Source: an uncultured bacterium (GTDB taxonomy: Bacteria; Bacillota; Clostridia; Lachnospirales; Lachnospiraceae). Taken from it: 43,737 nucleotides of DNA. How positions within the stretch are numbered: the first letter of the stretch is position 1; the number at the start of each line of letters is the position of its first letter. Position numbers and translations under genes: made by a program. A model generated the notes under the pieces. It had not been told where the DNA came from, did no database searches, and saw only the letters and a list, made by a program, of their open reading frames with translations. Where the stretch lies: the NCBI GenBank assembly GCA_947175015.1, contig CAMWLE010000019.1, positions 1 through 43,737 on the forward strand, written 5' to 3'. This document shows positions 24,906-32,245 of this stretch, in pieces.

Positions 24906-24935
24906 TTGTTTTTCATAACCTGATTCAACACAAGG

Positions 24936-25030
24936 AAGCCCGGTGAAAGGCTCATCCCATAATGCAGTTGTACCATAACGGACAGGACGGCTGACATGTA
25001 TGATGTGGATGGACATTTGTCGGGCTTTTG
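24936..25030 (+). other. Spacer with long-range inverted repeat after HU
   Basis: AAGCCCG (24936-24942) and CGGGCTT (25021-25027, followed by TTTG) could close a long stem of about 90 bases and act as a terminator or structured 3' end for hup. The 7-bp arms are short for such a distance, so this is tentative. No gene is seen in the spacer. Confidence 0.3.
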
Positions 25031-25079
25031 ATGTGTGGGGGCATAATCGGCATGGATTGTCTCCGGGGAGGTTGATATT

Positions 25080-25319
25080 ATGAGATTGGATAAGTATTTG
25101 AAGGTATCCAGATTGATCAAGCGCCGTACTGTGGCCAATGAGGCATGTGACAGCGGGCGTGTGACAATCAATGACAGACCGGCAAAGGCGTCGGCAGAGG
25201 TGAAGGTGGGAGATGTCATTACCATTTCCTTCGGCAATAAGGACGTCAAAGTCGAGGTACTGGATGTACAGGAATCTGTCAAAAAAGATGAAGCAAAGGA
25301 GCTTTTCCGATATTTATAG
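25080..25319 (+). CDS. rqcP: S4-domain ribosome quality-control protein RqcP (YabO)
   Basis: A 79-residue protein consisting of one S4 RNA-binding domain (MRLDKYLKVSRLIKRRTVANEACDSG begins it). RqcP/YabO binds stalled 50S subunits with RqcH and supports C-terminal Ala tailing. It sits directly before yabP-yabQ-divIC as in many Firmicutes, which supports the assignment over the related Hsp15 family. The ATG follows a GGGGAGG site with 8-base spacing. Confidence 0.92.
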   Translation: MRLDKYLKVSRLIKRRTVANEACDSGRVTINDRPAKASAEVKVGDVITISFGNKDVKVEVLDVQESVKKDEAKELFRYL

Positions 25320-25397
25320 GGGTTTCTTTGAGAAGTTTATTTCCTGTGAAGGTAATGTATGGCAGGCATCTGATAAGGGGATGTTTTGCCGTAATAC

Positions 25398-25418
25398 AAC
25401 CTGGCAGGTTCTTTTTTT
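25398..25418 (+). terminator. Small terminator after rqcP
   Basis: AACCT-GGC-AGGTT is followed by CTTTTTTT. The stem is only 5 bp, but the T-run is good. It would separate rqcP from the sporulation genes. Confidence 0.5.
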
Positions 25419-25472
25419 CATAAGCTTTTCATATATATTAATACATTCATTGTGTTAGAAAAGGAGGGGCTT

Positions 25473-25763
25473 ATGGAGGATTTAAGCGGAAGTACGCGGG
25501 CGACACACAAGATGACAATGACAAATCGAAGGAACTGCGCTATCAATGGTGTGAACGATGTGCTTTCTTTCGACATACATGAAATTCTATTAGAGACAGA
25601 ACAGGGAATGTTAATGATCAAAGGGGATGATCTTCATGTCAGCAGATTGACTCTGGAAAAAGGAGAAGTGGACATAGAAGGTAAGATTGACAGCTTCACT
25701 TATTCTGATGTGGCCGGGGGAGGACATAAAAATGAATCATTTCTGACTAGGCTGTTCCGGTGA
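25473..25763 (+). CDS. yabP: Sporulation protein YabP
   Basis: YabP is a small beta-rich protein (96 residues here) made during sporulation; in Bacillus it is part of the yabP-yabQ unit expressed in the mother cell. The core NRRNCAINGVNDVLSFD...ILLETEQGMLMIKGDDLHV is characteristic. The start at 25473 is set by AAGGAGGGG (25461-25469); an upstream TTG frame is not needed. The gene ends five bases before yabQ. Confidence 0.92.
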   Translation: MEDLSGSTRATHKMTMTNRRNCAINGVNDVLSFDIHEILLETEQGMLMIKGDDLHVSRLTLEKGEVDIEGKIDSFTYSDVAGGGHKNESFLTRLFR

Positions 25764-25767
25764 GTTT

Positions 25768-26298
25768 ATGGTAAGTGAAAATGAATTCCTCTTTCATTCT
25801 CTGTTGATGGGAATTTTCATTACATATGTGTACGATCTTTTGAGGATATTTAGAAGAGTGATTCCCCATAGCTCTTTTTTTGTGTCCCTGGAGGATTTGA
25901 TATTTTGGATATATTGCGGGAGTGAAGTTTTCCTGATGATGTATCATGAGAGTGACGGAACGCTTAGATGGTTTGCTGTCATTGGCGCACTTGCAGGAAT
26001 GGTTTCATATAAGAAATTGGTAAGTCCGCTGTTTGTAAAATATATGTCCCTGATATTAAATAAGTTGCTGAATATCATTGGGAAAGTTATCAGGTGGCTG
26101 TGCAGGCCGTTTGGGTTCCTCTTCGGAGTGGCAGGGCATACCGTTTATCGAGCTGGCGGAAGAGTGGGCCGCCTGTTGCGAAGGATGAGACGTGCTGCGA
26201 AAAACCGATTCAGATTATTTATCAAGGTTCTGAAAATGAATGTGAAAAAAGGAAAAGGCGAAGAGAAATATCCGGTTTCGTCTGAAAGGACACCCTAA
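25768..26298 (+). CDS. yabQ: Spore cortex biosynthesis membrane protein YabQ
   Basis: The 176-residue membrane protein has about three N-terminal hydrophobic segments (residues 8-95) and a long basic C-terminal tail. The motif YVYDLLRIFRRVIPHS followed by LEDLIFWIYCG is typical of YabQ, which is needed for spore cortex formation in Bacillus. Position between yabP and divIC supports the call. It shares a base of its stop codon with the divIC start (TAATG). Confidence 0.92.
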   Translation: MVSENEFLFHSLLMGIFITYVYDLLRIFRRVIPHSSFFVSLEDLIFWIYCGSEVFLMMYHESDGTLRWFAVIGALAGMVSYKKLVSPLFVKYMSLILNKLLNIIGKVIRWLCRPFGFLFGVAGHTVYRAGGRVGRLLRRMRRAAKNRFRLFIKVLKMNVKKGKGEEKYPVSSERTP

Positions 26299-26609
26299 TG
26301 GAAAGAAGACGTAGAGTTGCGTATCGCAAAAAATATCAGAATCGTTTCAGCATGTGCCTGGTATCAGTGGTTGTGATTATCATCATGATCATGGTTCAGG
26401 TAAAAAGTAATGAACTTCAGCAAAAGATTGATGCCAAAAATGAAGAGCTTCAGCTTTTGGAGAGCCAGATAGAGGCAGAGAAACAGAGGGAGCTTGACAT
26501 TCAGGAATATGGCAAGGAAGTTCAGACAAAGGGTTATATTGAGAACATGGCCAGAGAAAAGCTGGGACTTGTGTATGAAGATGAGATACTTCTGAAACAA
26601 GAGAACTGA
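26298..26609 (+). CDS. divIC: Septum formation initiator DivIC/FtsB family
   Basis: A 103-residue bitopic protein: basic start, one membrane helix (about 14-34) and a coiled coil (QQKIDAKNEELQLLESQIEAEK). The ending YIENMAREKLGLVYEDEILL is the conserved C-terminal part of the DivIC/FtsB family. It stabilises FtsL and FtsQ/DivIB at the division septum. The location downstream of yabQ and upstream of spoIIE is the classical divIC position. A strong terminator follows. Confidence 0.92.
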   Translation: MERRRRVAYRKKYQNRFSMCLVSVVVIIIMIMVQVKSNELQQKIDAKNEELQLLESQIEAEKQRELDIQEYGKEVQTKGYIENMAREKLGLVYEDEILLKQEN

Positions 26610-26628
26610 CAGTGAAAGAAACCGTTTT

Positions 26629-26656
26629 GCGGAAGCATGAAGCTTCCGCTTTTTTT
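26629..26656 (+). terminator. Strong intrinsic terminator after divIC
   Basis: GCGGAAGC (26629-26636) pairs with GCTTCCGC (26642-26649), loop ATGAA, followed by seven Ts. It separates divIC from spoIIE. Confidence 0.93.
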
Positions 26657-26689
26657 GTCGCAAAACTTTAAGGGGGCAGGGTGGTGTTT

Positions 26690-26722
26690 TTGACAAAAAT
26701 CCTTTTTGGCTGCGAGTATAGT
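26690..26722 (+). promoter_or_regulatory. spoIIE promoter with 21-bp spacer and 0A-box-like site
   Basis: TTGACA (26690-26695) and TATAGT (26717-26722) are separated by 21 bp. B. subtilis spoIIE and spoIIG promoters have the same over-long spacing and depend on Spo0A-P. The -35 overlaps TTTTTGACAAAAA, whose complement TTTGTCAAAAA differs from a 0A box (TTTGTCGAAAA) at one base, and TTTGTCGCAAA lies upstream at 26654. Regulation by Spo0A is inferred. Confidence 0.6.
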
Positions 26723-26824
26723 GTAGCTTATCGGCAAATGACCAGGCCAAAGTGATATTTTAGTTACTCCATTATGGCGGGGCATTGGGCCGTAGAACAT
26801 AGAACAGAAAGGTGTTGATTAGGA

Positions 26825-28003
26825 GTGATCAGACGCAAAGAGGAGGAGAAAAAATTACAGACGGCACAGGTGTCTGATCTGTGCAGACGCAGACTTTTGA
26901 ATTATGCGGACAGCTTTTGTGAGCTGGCCAAGAGTTATGATCAGGAATTCGGTCAGGAATATCAGGATCGCGGCACACTTTTGATGGAAAGGAGGCTGTG
27001 GGAAAACAGGCAGATTATCAGAGGGCATTTAAATGAAATGGCCAAAATAATGACAGAAGCAGCCTGTGAGGTACTTGCGTATCAGCCCATGGAGGGGAAA
27101 AAGAGGCGGCTTCTGATCCAGGCGATGGCAGAAGAGGGCATCCGTGTAGAGAATCCCTGTTATTTGCCGCGGACAAATGGGCAGCAGGCTGTGGCGCTTA
27201 CCATGAGCACTTTGAAAGGTGCGAAGGTGTCTGCAGAAGAGGCGACGGATATGATTTCCGTTCTTCTTGACAGGAGATTGCAGCTTGCGGTGAGCAGCCC
27301 TTATATGATTGAAAGTACGCCCCAGAGTTTTGTTCTTGAAGAGGAGGCAGGATTTATTGTTTTGACCGGTTTTTCCAGAGCAGTCAAAGAAAGTGAAACA
27401 GTTTCAGGGGACAATTATTCTGTGATTGAAGCGGAAAAGGGGAGAGTAACCGTAATGATTTCCGATGGGACAGGCTCAGGTGAGGCGGCCGGAAAAGACA
27501 GCGAAAGGGTGTTGGACCTGATGGAAAAAATGTTGGAAGCAGGGTTCGGGATGGATACGGCCATCGACATGGTGAATACGGCATTGTATGCCATAGGGGA
27601 GGACAGAAATCATCCTACGCTGGACATCTGTGATATTGATCTCTATCAGGGAAGTTGTCAGATGCGGAAAGTGGGCGGTGCCGTCACTTTTTTAAAAAGG
27701 CCGGGAGAAGTGGAGCAGTTTGTCATGGGGAGCCTGCCTCTGGGTATATTTCAGAAGGTAGAAGTACAACCTGTGGATAAAACCCTTCAGGATGGGGATT
27801 TCCTGATTATGGTTTCCGATGGGGTTGTGGACGCATTTGAAAGGGGGGAGCAGGAGGATACCATGCTGAGGGCTATTTCCGGACTACAGGGCACGAATCC
27901 GGGGGAAATGGCTGAGAGACTGCTTAGGATAGCACTATGTGCCTGCGGCGGGAAGATTCAGGATGATATGACCATAGGTGTCATTGGTGTTTGGGAAGCA
28001 TAA
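26825..28003 (+). CDS. spoIIE: Stage II sporulation phosphatase SpoIIE, soluble short form
   Basis: SpoIIE dephosphorylates SpoIIAA to activate sigma-F in the forespore. The PP2C domain is intact: MISDGTGSGEAAGKDSE, a central FLKRPGEVEQFVMGSLPLG, MVSDGVVDAF and QDDMTIGVIGVW. The preceding region (about 1-190) matches the cytoplasmic middle region. At 392 residues it is under half the Bacillus length (about 830) and lacks the N-terminal ten-helix membrane domain; only 215 bases separate it from divIC, too few to hold one. The GTG start at 26825 follows AAAGGTG. Gene order (divIC before, tilS after) is the classical spoIIE position. Confidence 0.9.
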   Translation: MIRRKEEEKKLQTAQVSDLCRRRLLNYADSFCELAKSYDQEFGQEYQDRGTLLMERRLWENRQIIRGHLNEMAKIMTEAACEVLAYQPMEGKKRRLLIQAMAEEGIRVENPCYLPRTNGQQAVALTMSTLKGAKVSAEEATDMISVLLDRRLQLAVSSPYMIESTPQSFVLEEEAGFIVLTGFSRAVKESETVSGDNYSVIEAEKGRVTVMISDGTGSGEAAGKDSERVLDLMEKMLEAGFGMDTAIDMVNTALYAIGEDRNHPTLDICDIDLYQGSCQMRKVGGAVTFLKRPGEVEQFVMGSLPLGIFQKVEVQPVDKTLQDGDFLIMVSDGVVDAFERGEQEDTMLRAISGLQGTNPGEMAERLLRIALCACGGKIQDDMTIGVIGVWEA

Positions 28004-28059
28004 GGTCCGAGACTGTCTTGTGAATTGACTTTTTTTACATTTTAGGATAACATAATACC

Positions 28060-29523
28060 ATGAGTGTGAGAGAATATACGGAAAAAAAGGTGTTTCACTA
28101 TATAGAAGAGCATTGTATGATTGTACCTCATGACAGGATTGTGGCAGGTATTTCCGGTGGGGCGGATTCTGTCTGTCTTTTTTATCTGTTGCTGGAATAT
28201 GCCAAAAAGGTGCCGTTGTCCCTGGCAGTAGTGCATGTAAATCATGGCATTCGTGCCGAGGCAGAGGAGGATGCCGGATATGTGGAGATGTTGTGCGGAC
28301 AGGAAGGGGTTCCTTTTTTTCTGACCAATGGGGATGTACACAGGAGGGCCTTGGAAGAGAAATGTTCTGTGGAGGATATGGGCAGGCGGGTCCGTTATGA
28401 AGCATTTCGGCAGACGGCGGAACAGTTGGGCGGTGCGGTGACAGCCGTGGCTCATAACAGCAATGACAATGCGGAGACCATGCTGTTCCATTTGTTTCGC
28501 GGAAGCGGTCTGAAGGGACTTGGAGGGATAGCACCGGTGCGGAATGGAGAATCCGGTAAAATTATCCGGCCCATACTCTGTCTGGAACGTGCAGAGGTGG
28601 AAGCATATCTGAGGGAACGGGGGATTGCATGGTGTACGGATGAAACCAACAATGGGGATGCGTATTGCAGGAACCGTATTCGGCACAACATTTTGCCTTA
28701 TGCAGAGCAGGAAATTGTTCAGGGTGCTGTAAGGCATATGTGCCAGACTGCGGGTATGCTTCGGGAGACGGAAGATTATCTGGAGCAGCAGACGTTGCAG
28801 GCATTGGGACAATGCGTGATAGATGATGAGAAGATAGAAGAAAAGAAACGCTATGTGATGGATTTGGAGTTGTTTCAAAGGTTTCATGAGGTATTACAGA
28901 AGCGTATGCTGTTGACTTTGCTGAAAAAAGTCTCTCCCGGCGGTAAGGATATCTCCATGGTGCATATTCAGGATGCCATGTCTCTGACGAGAAAGGAAGG
29001 CAGTCATAGTATTCACCTTCCTTATGGAATTGTAGTATGGCGGCAATATGGAAGGATGATCATAGAGCGCAGGGGAGAGGTTACGGATGTTCCGTTATGG
29101 GACAGGGAGCCGGTTATGGTGCCGTCAGGGGAGAGGGGGATGGATTTTCCCTTTGTCTGCAATTTGGGTAATGGATTGAAAGTGGAATTTGCATTTATTT
29201 TTAGGCAGAAAGGCCAGAAAGTTCCAGAAAATCAGTATACGAAATGGTTTGATTATGATAAAATAGAAGAACCCTTGGTAATTCGTTCCAGAAAAACCGG
29301 TGATTTTCTTACCATTGCAGATGGAACAGGACGGATGAGACACAAATCGGTGAAGGATTATATGATAACCGAGAAAATACCAAGGCAGTTCCGCAATGAA
29401 ATACCTATGATAGCGGCAGGAAACCATATTTTATGGCTGGTGGGTTGGCGCATCAGTGAATATTTTAAGGTGGAAGAGAATACAAAGCATGTTTTGCAGG
29501 TAAAATTATTACAGAATGTGTAA
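28060..29523 (+). CDS. tilS: tRNA(Ile)-lysidine synthase
   Basis: The enzyme converts C34 of the tRNA-Ile CAU anticodon to lysidine, allowing AUA decoding. The N-terminal PP-loop AGISGGADSV (Ser32-Ser37) binds ATP, followed by VVHVNHGIRAEAEEDAGYV and VAHNSNDNAETMLFHLFRGSGLKGL, typical TilS motifs. The C-terminal domain contains RSRKTGDF and WLVGWRISEYFKV. At 487 residues it is slightly long but complete. The ribosome binding site is weak (AGGAT, 11 bases upstream). The order spoIIE-tilS-hpt-ftsH is conserved in Firmicutes. Confidence 0.95.
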   Translation: MSVREYTEKKVFHYIEEHCMIVPHDRIVAGISGGADSVCLFYLLLEYAKKVPLSLAVVHVNHGIRAEAEEDAGYVEMLCGQEGVPFFLTNGDVHRRALEEKCSVEDMGRRVRYEAFRQTAEQLGGAVTAVAHNSNDNAETMLFHLFRGSGLKGLGGIAPVRNGESGKIIRPILCLERAEVEAYLRERGIAWCTDETNNGDAYCRNRIRHNILPYAEQEIVQGAVRHMCQTAGMLRETEDYLEQQTLQALGQCVIDDEKIEEKKRYVMDLELFQRFHEVLQKRMLLTLLKKVSPGGKDISMVHIQDAMSLTRKEGSHSIHLPYGIVVWRQYGRMIIERRGEVTDVPLWDREPVMVPSGERGMDFPFVCNLGNGLKVEFAFIFRQKGQKVPENQYTKWFDYDKIEEPLVIRSRKTGDFLTIADGTGRMRHKSVKDYMITEKIPRQFRNEIPMIAAGNHILWLVGWRISEYFKVEENTKHVLQVKLLQNV

Positions 29524-29561
29524 CCAGCAGGTGTGTAGGTTATGAAAAACGGAGGATGAAA

Positions 29562-30086
29562 ATGGCAGAACGTATCAGGGTACTATTGTCGGAGGAGGAA
29601 GTGGATGCGAGGATTCAGGCGATCGGAGAACAGATCAGCAGGGATTACGAAGGAAAACAGGTGCACTTAATCTGTGTGCTGAAGGGCGGCAGCTTTTTTA
29701 TGTGTGAGCTTGCAAAGCGGATATCGGTGCCGGTATCATTGGATTTCATGTCTGTGGCCAGTTATGGAAGTGATACCAAATCCAGCGGTGTGGTAAGAAT
29801 TGTGAAAGATTTGGATGAATCTCTGAAGGATAAGGATGTTATTGTGGTGGAAGATATTGTGGACAGCGGCAGAACTTTGAGTTATCTGCTGGAAGTATTG
29901 CGAAGCAGGGAGCCTAAGTCACTGCGTCTCTGTACGCTGCTCGATAAGCCGGAGAGACGCGTGGTAGATGTGAATGTGGATTATACGGGTTTTCAGATTC
30001 CGGACGAATTCGTGGTGGGTTATGGATTGGACTATGCTCAGAAATACCGCAATCTACCTTATATAGGGGTCGTGGAAAATGTGTAA
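29562..30086 (+). CDS. hpt: Hypoxanthine phosphoribosyltransferase
   Basis: A purine-salvage enzyme that makes IMP/GMP from hypoxanthine/guanine and PRPP. The PRPP motif VIVVEDIVDSGRTL, LKGGSFFMCELA and the C-terminal FVVGYGLDYAQKYRNLPYIG are diagnostic. The start is the ATG at 29562 (MAERIRVLL): GGAGG at 29551-29555 is 6 bases before it, whereas an ATG at 29556 is too close. That gives 174 residues, the family norm. It lies between tilS and ftsH as in Bacillus. Confidence 0.95.
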   Translation: MAERIRVLLSEEEVDARIQAIGEQISRDYEGKQVHLICVLKGGSFFMCELAKRISVPVSLDFMSVASYGSDTKSSGVVRIVKDLDESLKDKDVIVVEDIVDSGRTLSYLLEVLRSREPKSLRLCTLLDKPERRVVDVNVDYTGFQIPDEFVVGYGLDYAQKYRNLPYIGVVENV

Positions 30087-30117
30087 TACCAGTATTTGTG
30101 CCTATACAAGAGGCATT

Positions 30118-30152
30118 GCCGCTGAGACGGCATGACTGGAAGTGTGAAGAGG
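30118..30152 (+). repeat. 3' fragment of the modular intergenic repeat
   Basis: GCCG-CTGAGA-CGGC-ATG then ACTGGAAGTGTGAAGAGG matches the end of copy A (GGCGGCATG, TTAGGAAGTGTGAGAAGA), with the GC-arm loop shortened to six bases. It lies in the hpt-ftsH spacer, in the same orientation as the other copies. Confidence 0.5.
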
Positions 30153-30190
30153 ACAATAAAAGGCGGAACTCTAAATAGGAGGCTTGTAAG

Positions 30191-32002
30191 TTGGAGCAAA
30201 ATAGAGGAAGATTTAATTATATTATGTTTATTGTACTGCTGCTGGGTGTGGTAGTGATTATGTCAATGTTCGGCAATACGGAAGACAACTATACCAGGGA
30301 GCAGTTTATCAGTGATGTGGAGGCAGGAAGGGTTGAGAGCGTGGTAGTGAACCCTAACAGTGAGGTCCCTACAGGATACCTTAATGTCACATTGAAGAGC
30401 GGAACCCAGCGGAAGCTTTTTGTGACGGATATTGTGGAAGCGGAAGCGCTTGCCAGATCCTATGGATTTGATCCTTCGGTGAAGGATGTGCCCAGAGAGA
30501 GCTGGGTGATGACTACCCTGGTGCCACTGCTGATTGTGCTGGCGGTGGGCGGCTTTTTGTTTATGATGGTCAATGCACAGAATGCCAATAACAGCAACAA
30601 CAAGATGATGAATTTCGGCAAATCACGGGCAACGCTTTGCCTGTTTGACAAGCCGGTGACATTTGCGCAGGTGGCAGGTCTGAAAGAAGAGAAAGAAGAA
30701 CTGGAGGAAATCGTAGATTTTCTGAGGGAGCCGGGGAAATATACCAAAGTGGGCGCCAGGATTCCCAAAGGCGTATTGCTGGAGGGGCCTCCCGGAACAG
30801 GTAAAACCTTGCTTGCCAAAGCAGTGGCAGGGGAGGCGGGCGTTCCTTTCTTCAGCATATCCGGTTCTGATTTTGTGGAAATGTTCGTGGGTGTGGGCGC
30901 ATCCCGCGTCCGTGATCTGTTTGCGGAAGCCAAGAGGCATTCGCCCTGTATTGTGTTTATAGATGAGATTGATGCGGTGGCAAGGCGTCGTGGAACCGGT
31001 ATGGGCGGCGGTCATGATGAAAGAGAGCAGACATTGAATCAACTGTTGGTGGAGATGGATGGTTTCGGTGTCAATGAGGGAATCATTGTTATGGCGGCTA
31101 CCAACAGGGTGGATATTCTGGACCCGGCCATTCTGCGCCCCGGACGTTTTGACAGAAAGGTAGCAGTGGGCAGGCCCGATGTGGGTGGCAGGGAGGACAT
31201 CCTCAAGGTACATTCCAGGAATAAGCCCCTGGCAGAGGATGTGGATCTGACCCAGGTGGCACAGACTACCGCAGGATTTACCGGAGCGGATCTGGAGAAC
31301 CTTATGAATGAGGCGGCCATACGTGCGGCAAAGCAGGGTAAGGGCTATGTAACCCAGGAGGATATTAAGAAGGCATTTGTGAAGGTGGGGATCGGTGCGG
31401 AGAAGAGAAGCCGTATCATTTCAGATAAGGAAAAGAGGATTACCGCATATCATGAAGCCGGTCATGCCATCTTGTTCCATGTGCTGCCGGATGTGGGACC
31501 TGTGTACACCGTATCTATTATTCCTACAGGAATCGGCGCTGCCGGTTACACCATGCCTCTTCCGGAGAAGGATGAAATGTTTATGACCAGGGGACAGATG
31601 CTTCAGGAAATTATGGTTTCCCTGGGAGGACGCATTGCGGAAGAGATTATCTTTAAGGATATTACGACAGGAGCATCCAGCGATATTAAAAAAGCGACCC
31701 AGGTGGCGCGCAGAATGGTGACACGATTTGGTATGTCAGACAGCATTGGCGTGATTTGTTATGATGACGATGATGATGCAGTATTTATCGGCCGCGACCT
31801 GGCACATGCGAAGTCTCATAGTGAGACAGTGTCAGGTGAGATTGACAGAGAAGTGAAGAATATCATTGATGAATGCTATGCCAAAGCAAAGGAAATCATT
31901 CAGGACCAGGCGAAAGTGCTTCATAAATGTGCACAGTTATTGCTTGAGAAGGAAAAAATCGGACGGGAAGAATTTGAAGCGCTGTTTGAAGCGGAAGGTT
32001 GA
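30191..32002 (+). CDS. ftsH: ATP-dependent zinc metalloprotease FtsH
   Basis: A membrane-anchored AAA+ protease for quality control of membrane and regulatory proteins. Domains: membrane helix 1 (about 9-28), an extracellular region, helix 2 (about 108-128), AAA module with Walker A GPPGTGKT (199-206), Walker [10 protein letters not shown] and the second region of homology [20 protein letters not shown], then the peptidase with HEAGH (421-425). At 603 residues it is of normal length. It starts with TTG at 30191, set by AGGAGG (30178-30183). It ends the conserved block. Confidence 0.97.
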   Translation: MEQNRGRFNYIMFIVLLLGVVVIMSMFGNTEDNYTREQFISDVEAGRVESVVVNPNSEVPTGYLNVTLKSGTQRKLFVTDIVEAEALARSYGFDPSVKDVPRESWVMTTLVPLLIVLAVGGFLFMMVNAQNANNSNNKMMNFGKSRATLCLFDKPVTFAQVAGLKEEKEELEEIVDFLREPGKYTKVGARIPKGVLLEGPPGTGKTLLAKAVAGEAGVPFFSISGSDFVEMFVGVGASRVRDLFAEAKRHSPCIVFIDEIDAVARRRGTGMGGGHDEREQTLNQLLVEMDGFGVNEGIIVMAATNRVDILDPAILRPGRFDRKVAVGRPDVGGREDILKVHSRNKPLAEDVDLTQVAQTTAGFTGADLENLMNEAAIRAAKQGKGYVTQEDIKKAFVKVGIGAEKRSRIISDKEKRITAYHEAGHAILFHVLPDVGPVYTVSIIPTGIGAAGYTMPLPEKDEMFMTRGQMLQEIMVSLGGRIAEEIIFKDITTGASSDIKKATQVARRMVTRFGMSDSIGVICYDDDDDAVFIGRDLAHAKSHSETVSGEIDREVKNIIDECYAKAKEIIQDQAKVLHKCAQLLLEKEKIGREEFEALFEAEG

Positions 32003-32019
32003 CATGGGTTTATGCAACA

Positions 32020-32049
32020 TTAACAAAAATATGGCATGTTTTTTGTTAA
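32020..32049 (+). repeat. AT-rich inverted repeat after ftsH
   Basis: TTAACAAAAA (32020-32029) and TTTTTGTTAA (32040-32049) form a perfect 10-bp inverted repeat with a 10-base loop, followed by TTTTGTG. It could be a weak terminator for ftsH or an operator for a dimeric repressor. Confidence 0.55.
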
Positions 32050-32093
32050 TTTTGTGAAATTTGGGAATAGGCAAAATGGGGTACAAATGATAT

Positions 32094-32195
32094 TATAATA
32101 TGCGTAACCCCCCAATACATTATATAGTTTTTGCTATACCCCATAAGTAATACCTTCTCAAAAAGGACAGCCACCCCATGGCTGTCCTTTTTAGT
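32094..32195 (+). ncRNA. Possible short transcript ending in a terminator before the amylase gene
   Basis: A perfect TATAAT (32094-32099) with no good -35 is followed by a small hairpin, TATAG-TTTTTG-CTATA (32124-32139), and then by the terminator at 32162. A transcript from about 32106 would be roughly 90 bases and end before the amylase start. It may be a small RNA or an attenuated leader. The missing -35 makes this uncertain. Confidence 0.25.
32162..32195. terminator. Terminator hairpin upstream of the amylase gene
   Basis: AAAGGACAGCCA (32162-32173) pairs with TGGCTGTCCTTT (32179-32190), 5-base loop, followed by TT. This 12-bp stem, with A-run and T-run on its two sides, can act in both directions. 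It lies 55 bases before the amylase start codon. Confidence 0.85.
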
Positions 32196-32245
32196 ACGGT
32201 GTTTTTCATTTTTATATTATAGTGAGTGTCCCAAAAGGAGTGTTT

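Noticed and set aside
25419..25460. Sigma-E-type promoter for yabP (AATACATTCATT)
   Set aside because: The -10-like match lacks a properly spaced -35 element, so sequence alone does not support it.
26657..26824. tRNA gene between divIC and spoIIE, as found in some Firmicutes
   Set aside because: No acceptor/T-arm pairing or GTTCGAAT-like loop could be found on either strand.
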